From Methylophilaceae bacterium 11 (GTDB lineage: Bacteria; Pseudomonadota; Gammaproteobacteria; Burkholderiales; Methylophilaceae), in assembly GCA_000525025.1 (NCBI GenBank), contig JCKJ01000001.1:1736001-1800000 (forward strand): a stretch of DNA of 64,000 nucleotides, in the 5' to 3' direction. This document shows positions 56,344 to 64,000 of this stretch, piece by piece. Position numbers and translations under genes: made by a program. The notes under the pieces are model-generated. The model was not told where the DNA came from. It saw nothing but the letters and a program-made list of their open reading frames with translations, and searched no databases. Every line of letters starts with the position of its first letter. Positions within the stretch are counted from its first letter, which is position 1.

Positions 56344-56988
56344 TTATTGTTTCCCCTCTGCAGGTGTATCCGTCACAGCTGGTGGCTCAACTGGCAGCTC
56401 TACTTCGGCCGGCATGCTGACGATACGTACCCTGTCTTGTTTACGCACTTTCACTTGATCTGCTGGGTTCATCGATTTATTGTCTTGGCGATCGCGCAAT
56501 GTCAGCACAATGGCTGCCACAATGGCCACCAGCAGTACTACAGAAGCCAATTCGAATGGCAATAGATATTCGGTATACAGTACGCGCCCCAATTCAGCCG
56601 TATTACTGTAACCAAGCGGCTTGCTCACAGCGTGGGTAGGACTGAAATATTTGCCACCCAGTACCATGGCCATTTCCACCACCATCAGCAGGCCAATGAA
56701 ACCAGCCATGGGCAAGTATTCCCAAAACCCTTCGCGCAGCTTGTCTACATTGATATCCAGCATCATGACCACAAACAGAAACAGCACCATCACCGCGCCG
56801 ACATAGACCAACACCAGTGCAATACCCAAAAATTCAGCTTCTAACAATAGCCAGATACCGGCAGCCGTAAAAAAAGCCAATACCAAAAATAGCGCGGCAT
56901 ATACTGGGTTGCGGGTAGTGATGACACGCAAACCCGCAAACAGCAGAATGGCAGCCAGTGTATAAAAAACAATATCAGTAAATACCAT
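56344..56988 (-). CDS. nuoJ: NADH-quinone oxidoreductase subunit J
   Basis: This 214-residue protein has five helices and conserved [19 protein letters not shown], typical of ND6/NuoJ, and a hydrophilic Pro/Glu-rich C-terminal tail (about residues 170-214) common in betaproteobacterial NuoJ. It starts 5 bp after the nuoI stop and ends just before nuoK. Confidence 0.97.
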   Translation of the reverse strand: MVFTDIVFYTLAAILLFAGLRVITTRNPVYAALFLVLAFFTAAGIWLLLEAEFLGIALVLVYVGAVMVLFLFVVMMLDINVDKLREGFWEYLPMAGFIGLLMVVEMAMVLGGKYFSPTHAVSKPLGYSNTAELGRVLYTEYLLPFELASVVLLVAIVAAIVLTLRDRQDNKSMNPADQVKVRKQDRVRIVSMPAEVELPVEPPAVTDTPAEGKQ

Positions 56989-56993
56989 GGCGA

Positions 56994-57485
56994 TTACCTA
57001 AACGTCTTATCTTGCGCGCGGTCTGCGGCAATTTGTTGCTCGTATTTGTCGCCAACTGCTAGCAGCATTTCCTTGGTGTAAAGTAAATCACCCCGTTGCT
57101 CGCCGTGGTAGTCAAATATGCGCGTTTCCACAATGCTATCCACCGGGCAGGACTCTTCACATAGTCCACAGAAAATACACTTGGTTAAATCAATGTCGTA
57201 GCGCGTGGTTCTGCGGGTATTGTCTTCGCGCTGTTCCGATTCGATGGTGATGGCCATTGCAGGGCAAACCGCTTCGCACAACTTACAGGCAATGCAACGC
57301 TCTTCGCCATTGGGGTAGCGACGTAATGCATGCAAACCTCTAAAGCGGTTAGATTGCGGTGTACGCTCTTCCGGATATTGGATGGTGATTTTACGTGCAA
57401 AGAAATAACGTCCAGTGAGCGCCATGCCTTTCAGCAGCTCCCAGAGCATCAAACTTCCCAATGTGTTTTTAATAGTATTTAGCAT
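56994..57485 (-). CDS. nuoI: NADH-quinone oxidoreductase subunit I
   Basis: This encodes 163 residues with two 4Fe-4S motifs, [12 protein letters not shown] and [12 protein letters not shown], that carry clusters N6a and N6b between the peripheral arm and quinone. It begins 1 bp after the nuoH stop. Confidence 0.98.
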   Translation of the reverse strand: MLNTIKNTLGSLMLWELLKGMALTGRYFFARKITIQYPEERTPQSNRFRGLHALRRYPNGEERCIACKLCEAVCPAMAITIESEQREDNTRRTTRYDIDLTKCIFCGLCEESCPVDSIVETRIFDYHGEQRGDLLYTKEMLLAVGDKYEQQIAADRAQDKTFR

Positions 57486-57486
57486 A

Positions 57487-58518
57487 TTAGTGGAACAAAT
57501 AACCTAATGAGGTTTGCATCATGGCACCGACGAAAACAATCCAAACCAATGTGATTGGAATAAAAATCTTCCAGCCCAAGCGCATAATTTGGTCATAGCG
57601 GTAACGTGGGAATGTTGCACGGAACCACAGGAACATGAACAATAAAAACGCTACTTTAGCCAGCAGCCACAAGAAGCTATCTGGAATGAAGGGTACCGGT
57701 GACAACCAACCACCTAAGAACATCAACGCAGCCAACATTGATACCAGAATCATATTGGCATACTCAGCCAAGAAAAACACAGCAAACGCCATACCGGAGT
57801 ATTCCACATGGAAGCCCGCCACAATCTCAGACTCACCCTCAGCCACGTCGAATGGTGCACGGTTGGTCTCAGCCACCGCACTAATAAAATACACCACAAA
57901 CAACGGGAACAATGGAATGAAATACCAATGCCAGAAACCGCCAGCCTGACCCAGCACAATCTTGCCTAGATTCAAGGAGTTGGCGCACATCAGCACCCCC
58001 ACCAAGGTAAAGCCCATGGCAATCTCGTAAGAAACAATTTGCGCGGCAGAACGTAACGAACCCAAAAATGCATACTTAGAGTTAGAAGCCCAACCGGCAA
58101 TAATCACACCGTATACGGCTACTGAAGTCATGGCCAGAATGTAAAGCAAGCCAGCATCGATATCCGCCAGCACCATGGTGGCATCAAACGGTACCACGGC
58201 CCAAGCAGCAAACGCAGGTGCAATGGCGAGCACAGGGCCTAGGAAAAACAGACCTTTATTGGAAGCCGTTGGCAGAATGATTTCTTTGAACAATAATTTC
58301 AGGCCATCGGCTAGTGGCTGCAATAAGCCCCAATAGCCTACCCGGTTTGGGCCAATGCGCACCTGCATATAGCCAATCACTTTACGCTCTGCCAACGTTA
58401 AGTACGCAACAGCTATCATCAGCGGCAATACAATCGCTACGATTTTAATCAGTGTCCAAGTCACTGTTTGCACAGACGGCCAGTACTCACCAAAAAATTG
58501 CGCTAAAAACGCCATCAT
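57487..58518 (-). CDS. nuoH: NADH-quinone oxidoreductase subunit H
   Basis: This encodes 343 residues and eight helices with the quinone-site signatures [19 protein letters not shown] and [16 protein letters not shown]. It overlaps the nuoG stop by 4 bp. It anchors the quinone site to the membrane arm. Confidence 0.98.
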   Translation of the reverse strand: MMAFLAQFFGEYWPSVQTVTWTLIKIVAIVLPLMIAVAYLTLAERKVIGYMQVRIGPNRVGYWGLLQPLADGLKLLFKEIILPTASNKGLFFLGPVLAIAPAFAAWAVVPFDATMVLADIDAGLLYILAMTSVAVYGVIIAGWASNSKYAFLGSLRSAAQIVSYEIAMGFTLVGVLMCANSLNLGKIVLGQAGGFWHWYFIPLFPLFVVYFISAVAETNRAPFDVAEGESEIVAGFHVEYSGMAFAVFFLAEYANMILVSMLAALMFLGGWLSPVPFIPDSFLWLLAKVAFLLFMFLWFRATFPRYRYDQIMRLGWKIFIPITLVWIVFVGAMMQTSLGYLFH

Positions 58519-60950
58519 GACACCGCTTCCATCATCGTGGTTTCATAAGGCTTGTAATGTTCTTCCGTCGTTTTTTCAAGGGTGATATCCCCCATCAAAT
58601 CGCCCAACCCTACGGTCAGCTCATGTGATGCTGCTACACGTACGCAACCTTTAGCCACATGGTGATCTAATTTCACTTTCAGAACAGCACTACCACGATC
58701 TTGTTTTGCCAATACAACGTCACCTTCTACCAAGCCGAGTAACGCCATTTGTTCGGCGCACATTCTAGCCATTGGGCGAATGTTGTATTTGGTTTTTTGC
58801 AACGGTGGCGAACGACGCACAATTGGGTCAGACTCGTATTGTGGGACTTCCCCAATGCGTTGCAAGCCTTCTTTTTTGATGTTAACCTGAATTTCAACCA
58901 ACTCTTTTAGGTTGTTATTCAAACTGCGCCATGCTACTGCGGATGGTTTCTCGCCATTGAAGATTTTATTTTTCACTTCTTCACTGCTATTAAAATCAAA
59001 ACCTTCCAGCCCCAACGTATTGGCTAATACGCGTAGTACTTTCCATGCTGGACGACACTCCCCTAATGGTTTGGTCACTGCTTGGAAGCTTTGAATACGC
59101 CCTTCCATACTCATATACGTACCGGAAGTCTCAGTAAATGGTGCTATTGGCAATAAAATATCTGCATTTTCTAGCGCTTGTGATTTATAAGCAGTCAACG
59201 CAACTACGCACTCAGCTTTGGCCATGGCGGCTTTGGCTAAGGCGGCATGTTGGCAATCCAATTCCGGCTCAATATTGAGCAACATATAGGCTTTGCGTGG
59301 CACCTCTAGCATAGCGCGCGCATGCATTCCTGTCGCACTCGGCATTACGCCCATCAAATGCATCCCGGTACTATTGGCTGCCGCTGGCAAAATACCGCCC
59401 TTAGCACCAGAGATACCAGCAATCGCTTCCGCCATACTGTACATCTCGGTAAAACGTGGGTCACTGAGCCCCATATTGCCGATAAAAATACCTACTTTTG
59501 GTGCAATCAATACCAAGTCTTCGCTGATACCAGCCAAGCTCTCGGCCATGGCCTGTGTATTAGGGCGTACACGAATCTCTTCTAATAATTGATTGAGTGA
59601 TGGTGGTAGGCACAAGGAAAGCTTTTGCAAGCCAGACATGGCTTTGAGCACTTGACCCAACACATTGACCATATCATTTGGGCGCACAATCACTTTATGC
59701 GCGATATCCATCAATGGATCATTGTCCAGCGGGCTGACGATACAAAGCTCGGCGCCATTGGCAACTGCTTTACGGAAGCGTTGCGCAAGCAATGGGTGCT
59801 CATTTCGGATATTGGAACCAATCAATAAAATGCGATCAAGCTCTTCAATCTCTTGAATATTACAACCCATCCATGGCGTACCTACACGTTTGCCATCCAA
59901 CCTAAAGTCGGTCTGGCGTAAACGATAGTCCACATTGCCGCTGCCTAAGCTATTGGCAAGTTGCTTAATTAAATAGCCCTCTTCCATCGTGCTATTGGGG
60001 GAAACCAATACGCCTAATGCATCTCCGCCATGTTGTGTGGTAATGTCTTTGAGCTGGCCTGCAGCAAACTCTAATGCAGTTTTCCAGTCGGTTTCTTGCC
60101 ATTGTCCGTTGTGCTTAATCATCGGCACTTTTAAACGGTCTGGGCTATTGAGGCCTTCATAGGAGTAGCGGTCACGATCTGATAACCAGCACTCATTAAT
60201 AGACTCTTTTTCACGCGGCAATACACGCATGACCTTATTATCTTTGACGTGTACTTCAATATGTGAACCCAAACCATCATGTGGCGCAATGGATGGGCGG
60301 CGTGTGAGTTCCCAACTACGGGCAGAATAGCGGAAGGGCTTGCTGGTCAAAGCGCCCACTGGGCACAAATCAATAATGTTGCCACTCAATTCAGAGTTCA
60401 CGGATTTGTCGACATACGCTGTAATCTCTGCATGCTCACCACGGCCAACTAAACCAAGCTCTTGCATGCCACCCACTTCTTTCAAGAAGCGAACGCAGCG
60501 TGTGCATTGAATGCAACGTGTCATATCGGTACTGACTAACGGCCCAATGTTTTTATTGAACACCACGCGTTTTTCTTCTGCATAACGTGAGCCACTGGCA
60601 CCATAGGCCACTGCAATATCTTGCAAATCGCATTCGCCACCTTGGTCACAAATTGGACAATCCAATGGGTGATTAATCAGCAAAAACTCCATCACGCTCT
60701 GCTGTGCTTCCACCGCGGCTTTACTGCGCGTGTAAATTTTCATCCCATCGGCCACTGGTGTGGCGCAAGCTGGCAGAGGCTTATTAAATTTTTCAACTTG
60801 CACTAGGCACATACGACAGTTGGCTGCGACCGATAGTTTTTTGTGATAACAAAAACGCGGAATCGCAATACCCACTTTATCAGCAGCATCGATAATCGTG
60901 CTGCCGTGTTCGACTTCTAATGGTTTGCCGTCTATTTCAATATTTAACAT
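58515..60950 (-). CDS. nuoG: NADH-quinone oxidoreductase subunit G
   Basis: This 811-residue protein has the N-terminal 2Fe-2S domain ([15 protein letters not shown]), a His-Cys 4Fe-4S motif, a further 4Fe-4S domain ([10 protein letters not shown]) and a large molybdopterin-oxidoreductase-like domain. It is the largest peripheral-arm subunit. No unusual insertions were noticed. Confidence 0.97.
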   Translation of the reverse strand: MLNIEIDGKPLEVEHGSTIIDAADKVGIAIPRFCYHKKLSVAANCRMCLVQVEKFNKPLPACATPVADGMKIYTRSKAAVEAQQSVMEFLLINHPLDCPICDQGGECDLQDIAVAYGASGSRYAEEKRVVFNKNIGPLVSTDMTRCIQCTRCVRFLKEVGGMQELGLVGRGEHAEITAYVDKSVNSELSGNIIDLCPVGALTSKPFRYSARSWELTRRPSIAPHDGLGSHIEVHVKDNKVMRVLPREKESINECWLSDRDRYSYEGLNSPDRLKVPMIKHNGQWQETDWKTALEFAAGQLKDITTQHGGDALGVLVSPNSTMEEGYLIKQLANSLGSGNVDYRLRQTDFRLDGKRVGTPWMGCNIQEIEELDRILLIGSNIRNEHPLLAQRFRKAVANGAELCIVSPLDNDPLMDIAHKVIVRPNDMVNVLGQVLKAMSGLQKLSLCLPPSLNQLLEEIRVRPNTQAMAESLAGISEDLVLIAPKVGIFIGNMGLSDPRFTEMYSMAEAIAGISGAKGGILPAAANSTGMHLMGVMPSATGMHARAMLEVPRKAYMLLNIEPELDCQHAALAKAAMAKAECVVALTAYKSQALENADILLPIAPFTETSGTYMSMEGRIQSFQAVTKPLGECRPAWKVLRVLANTLGLEGFDFNSSEEVKNKIFNGEKPSAVAWRSLNNNLKELVEIQVNIKKEGLQRIGEVPQYESDPIVRRSPPLQKTKYNIRPMARMCAEQMALLGLVEGDVVLAKQDRGSAVLKVKLDHHVAKGCVRVAASHELTVGLGDLMGDITLEKTTEEHYKPYETTMMEAVS

Positions 60951-60980
60951 GTAGATACCGTATTGTTTATCTCGTCGCGA

Positions 60981-62306
60981 TTACTTACCGTCAACCATGC
61001 TTTTGCCATGCTGAATATAGTATTCAAACTCTGGTCTAAAGTGTTTAATAAAACTCAGCACAGGCGTTGCTGCTGCATCCCCCAACGCACAAATAGTGCG
61101 CCCAGAGATATTATTGCTCACGTCGGTCAGCAAGTCTAAATCTTCCATCTTACCTTTGCCATCGACAATACGTGAGATGACGCGGTATACCCAACCTGTG
61201 CCCTCACGACATGGCGTGCATTGCCCGCAACTTTCTTCATAAAAGAAATAGCTCAGGCGTTTTAACGCTTTGACCATACAGGTCGTCTCGTCCATGACAA
61301 TCATGGAGCCTGCGCCTAAGCTGGAACCGGCTTTACTCAAGCCATCATAGTCCATGGTCGCATCCACTATCGCACTGGCAGGCATCACCGCAGTAGAGGG
61401 CCCACCCGGAATCACCGCTTTTAACTGACGGCCTTTCCAAACACCACCGGTCATTGCTAGCAAGTCAGCAAATGGTGTACCCATTTTAACTTCGTAATTG
61501 CCTGGCTTTTCTACGTGGCCAGACACTGAGAATAACTTAGTACCGCCTGAATTCCGCACCCCCAAATCAGCAAAGGCTTGGCCGCCGTGTTGCAATATCC
61601 AAGGGATAGAAGCATAACTCTCTGTATTGTTGACATTGGTAGGTTTACCAAACACACCATAGCTGGCTGGGAATGGTGGCTTAAAGCGCGGCTGGCCTTT
61701 TTTACCTTCGATTGATTCAATCAGCGCAGTCTCTTCACCACAAATGTAAGCGCCATAGCCATGCACCGCATATAAATCAAAGCTGAAATTAGAGCCAAAT
61801 AAATTTTCGCCAATGTAGCCAGCTTTACGTGCTTCAGCCAGAGCCAGTTCAAATGACTCATAATCTTGCCAAATTTCACCGTGGATATAGTTATACCCTA
61901 CGCGCGCGCCTAACGTATAAGCGGCAATCGCCATGCCTTCAATTAGCTGATGTGGGTTATAGCGGATAATATCGCGGTCTTTAAATGTACCTGGCTCGCC
62001 TTCATCTGTATTGCAGACCAAATATTTGGTGCCGTCGTAGTAACGCGGCATAAAGCTCCACTTGAGTCCTGTTGGAAAGCCAGCACCGCCTCGACCACGC
62101 AAATTGGAGATTTTGATTTGACTGATTATGTCTGTGGCTTTTACCTTCTCGGTCACCAGGCGTTTTAACTGTGCATAGCCACCTAGTTTTTCATAGGTTT
62201 CTAGCGATGCCGGATTTTTCTCTGTAAGTGTGCGCAGTGTGAGTAATGTCTGGCCTTTTAAATCCGTCATCACAGGCTTCGCTGTTGCTTTCTTTAACGC
62301 AGCCAT
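60981..62306 (-). CDS. nuoF: NADH-quinone oxidoreductase subunit F
   Basis: This encodes 441 residues. The NADH/FMN-binding motif [13 protein letters not shown] and the N3 cluster motif [10 protein letters not shown] are present. NuoF oxidises NADH. Its ATG overlaps the nuoE stop by one base, so the two are coupled. A basic N-terminal extension (KKATAKPV) precedes the domain. Confidence 0.98.
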   Translation of the reverse strand: MAALKKATAKPVMTDLKGQTLLTLRTLTEKNPASLETYEKLGGYAQLKRLVTEKVKATDIISQIKISNLRGRGGAGFPTGLKWSFMPRYYDGTKYLVCNTDEGEPGTFKDRDIIRYNPHQLIEGMAIAAYTLGARVGYNYIHGEIWQDYESFELALAEARKAGYIGENLFGSNFSFDLYAVHGYGAYICGEETALIESIEGKKGQPRFKPPFPASYGVFGKPTNVNNTESYASIPWILQHGGQAFADLGVRNSGGTKLFSVSGHVEKPGNYEVKMGTPFADLLAMTGGVWKGRQLKAVIPGGPSTAVMPASAIVDATMDYDGLSKAGSSLGAGSMIVMDETTCMVKALKRLSYFFYEESCGQCTPCREGTGWVYRVISRIVDGKGKMEDLDLLTDVSNNISGRTICALGDAAATPVLSFIKHFRPEFEYYIQHGKSMVDGK

Positions 62307-62779
62307 TATGGAAGCTCCTTCAAAATCTCATCCACTTTTTCTGGCGTTAAAAACTCATGCATCTGCGTATTATTGACATGCAGCAACGGTGCGCCGCCAC
62401 AACAACCCATACACTCACCTTCTTTTAAGCAAAACTTACCATCAGCAGTGACTTCATTAAAGCCAATACCAAGCTTTTCTTGAAGATGGTCTACGATGAC
62501 ATCAGCCTCACGCAACATGCAAGAAATATTGGTACACACCGTAATTTTGTATTTGCCTACGGGCGACAACTCGTACATATTGTAAAAAGTAGCCACTTCC
62601 ATCGCCGCAATTTCCGGGATACGTAAGTATGTTGCCACCTCAGTAATACTCTCTTTAGATAGCCAGCCACGCTCTGTTTGCACAATACGCAGGGCTGACA
62701 TCACCGCTGCTCGACGCTGATCGGCAGGGTACTTGGTCAGTTCATACTCTATTTTTTGAATGGCTTCTTTACTTAACAT
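62306..62779 (-). CDS. nuoE: NADH-quinone oxidoreductase subunit E
   Basis: This encodes 157 residues from ATG 62779; a longer frame upstream is rejected. The thioredoxin-fold 2Fe-2S ligands are in CTNISCML and CMGCCGGAP. It is separated from nuoD by 184 bp, unusually far for this operon, filled mostly by an inverted repeat. Confidence 0.97.
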   Translation of the reverse strand: MLSKEAIQKIEYELTKYPADQRRAAVMSALRIVQTERGWLSKESITEVATYLRIPEIAAMEVATFYNMYELSPVGKYKITVCTNISCMLREADVIVDHLQEKLGIGFNEVTADGKFCLKEGECMGCCGGAPLLHVNNTQMHEFLTPEKVDEILKELP

Positions 62780-62841
62780 AATCTTTATTAACTCACCACA
62801 GAGACATCGAAGCACAAAGAAAATCTTTTTCTCATATCACT

Positions 62842-62966
62842 TGAAAAAGTAAAGTTTCTAAACAAGACGAGTAGCACAGCAAAAAAATTTGCGCTGCATA
62901 GACCAACTATGTAAGCAGATTTTTTTGTGAAGCCACGCAGTATTGTGACGAAAGTTTGCTTTTTCA
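62842..62966. repeat. 125-bp imperfect inverted repeat between nuoE and nuoD
   Basis: Two arms of 60 bp (62842-62901 and 62907-62966) flank a 5-bp centre (ACCAA). The outer 8 bp (TGAAAAAG) and the inner segments (AAAAAAATxTGC and CATAG) match exactly, with about two-thirds identity overall. The nuoD stop codon TGA is the first triplet of the right arm, so the element abuts the coding end. The remaining 60 bp towards nuoE carry a CACAGAG-type repeat sequence also common in proteobacterial intergenic DNA. It has the shape of a MITE or large hairpin element. Confidence 0.8.
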
Positions 62967-64000
62967 TCGGTCTATCTCACCAAACACAATATCTTGCGTA
63001 CCAATAATCGCCACCAAATCTGCAATCATGTGACCTCTTGTCATTTCATCCAGCGCAGCAAGATGCGGGAAACCTGGTGCGCGTATTTTTAAGCGATAAG
63101 GCTTGTTCGCGCCATCGGAAATCATGTAAATACCAAACTCACCTTTCGGATGCTCCACCGCGGCATACGCTTCGCTGGCTGGCACATGAAAGCCTTCGGT
63201 AAACAGCTTGAAGTGATGAATCATATCTTCCATGTTGGTTTTCATGCCTTCACGGTTAGGTGGCGCTACTTTATTGTCGTCCGTAATGACAGGGCCGGGA
63301 TGCTTACGTAACCAATCGACACATTGCTTGATAATGCGATTGGATTGTCTAAACTCCTCAATTCGCACCAAATAACGGTCATAACAATCGCCATTCACAC
63401 CAATCGGAATATCAAAATCTAAATCAGCATAGACTTCATAAGGCTGTTTTTTACGTAAATCCCAAGCAATACCAGAGCCACGTAACATCGGGCCCGTCAT
63501 GCCAAGCGCCAATGCGCGCTCAGGCGTCACCACGCCAATACCGACGGTACGTTGCTTCCATATTCGGTTGTCCGTCAGCAGTGTTTCATACTCATCTACA
63601 TAAGCGGGGAAACGGTTGGTAAAATCCTCAATAAAGTCCAATACTGAACCTTGGCGATTTTCATTGAGTTTTTTGATTTCATCGGCACTTCTAAACTTGG
63701 TTGTTTCGTGCTGAGGCATTTTATTAGGTAAATCGCGATATACGCCACCCGGACGGTAATAAGCGGCATGCATACGTGCACCAGAAACAGCTTCGTACAC
63801 ATCAAATAAATCTTCACGCTCACGGAAAGCATATAAGAATACGGTCATAGCACCAACATCCAATGCATGCGCACCCAACCATAATAAGTGATTGAGCACA
63901 CGCGTGATTTCATCAAACATCACACGGATATACTGCGCACGGATAGGCACTTCAAGGCCCAGCATTTTCTCGATTGCCATCACATAAGCATGCTCGTTCG
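62964..64000 (-). CDS. nuoD: NADH-quinone oxidoreductase subunit D, N-terminus cut by window edge
   Basis: About 345 C-terminal residues are visible, continuing past the right edge ([12 protein letters not shown] is the first stretch seen). It is a hydrogenase-large-subunit-like protein; conserved segments include [22 protein letters not shown] and the C-terminal [12 protein letters not shown]. It helps form the quinone-binding pocket with NuoB. Roughly 70 residues of the N-terminus lie outside the window. Confidence 0.97.
   Translation of the reverse strand, partial: NEHAYVMAIEKMLGLEVPIRAQYIRVMFDEITRVLNHLLWLGAHALDVGAMTVFLYAFREREDLFDVYEAVSGARMHAAYYRPGGVYRDLPNKMPQHETTKFRSADEIKKLNENRQGSVLDFIEDFTNRFPAYVDEYETLLTDNRIWKQRTVGIGVVTPERALALGMTGPMLRGSGIAWDLRKKQPYEVYADLDFDIPIGVNGDCYDRYLVRIEEFRQSNRIIKQCVDWLRKHPGPVITDDNKVAPPNREGMKTNMEDMIHHFKLFTEGFHVPASEAYAAVEHPKGEFGIYMISDGANKPYRLKIRAPGFPHLAALDEMTRGHMIADLVAIIGTQDIVFGEIDR

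Overview
The window looks like chromosomal DNA of a betaproteobacterium, most likely a methylotroph-type member of the Methylophilales (Methylotenera/Methylophilus-like). This placement is an inference from moderate-to-low GC, a nuo operon ending in a DUF2818 gene, the thrS-infC-rpmI-rplT-pheS-pheT-ihfA-merR-tRNA-Pro block, the aat-bpt pair and a MauE-type membrane protein. No database search was possible. No prophage, insertion sequence, CRISPR array or rRNA was seen.

Layout. 1-5.4 kb: a minus-strand glycan cluster (partial GH17 enzyme, ChbG/HpnK deacetylase, GtrA flippase, GT2, GT39-like). 5.5-10.7 kb: an envelope/stress island in which a CHASE3 histidine kinase and a LuxR-type response regulator flank small DUF1328, DUF883 and YqjE-like membrane proteins, with a BON/EF-hand protein next to the kinase. 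10.7-19.6 kb: a TraB/GumN protein, YgiQ radical SAM, an HMA-MauE fusion, a Cache-PAS-GGDEF-EAL protein, and the N-degron transferases aat and bpt. 19.6-25.7 kb: methionine salvage (mtnA-mtnB), ribD-TatD and glyA-nrdR. 25.75-26.04 kb: a gene-free interval that reads as NtrC-like sites, a perfect sigma-54 promoter and a short RNA ending in a strong terminator. 26.1-34.5 kb: iscX, two hexose-phosphate mutases, a retropepsin-like protease, EF-hand and M48 proteins and a second GGDEF/EAL protein with a 21-residue coiled-coil repeat. 35.2-42.9 kb: the translation cluster, with tRNA-Pro(GGG) and tRNA-Val(GAC). 43-50.6 kb: a 2OG oxygenase, MltB, an epimerase, a NUDIX hydrolase, a YpfJ peptidase, a Wzx-like flippase and a DUF1996 secreted protein carrying a 15-bp tandem repeat. 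50.7-64 kb: nuoD(partial)-E-F-G-H-I-J-K-L-M-N plus DUF2818, all on the minus strand.

The strongest non-coding signals are: (i) the candidate nitrogen-regulated sRNA at about 25977-26037; (ii) a 125-bp near-symmetrical inverted repeat splitting nuoE from nuoD; (iii) an AT-rich DnaA-box cluster between mtnA and the TatD gene; (iv) an infC gene with no ATG/GTG/TTG in its conserved N-terminus, so an AUA-type start; (v) a tRNA-Val with C instead of U at position 33; and (vi) GTAGG/CCTAC inverted repeats around the two-component stress island.
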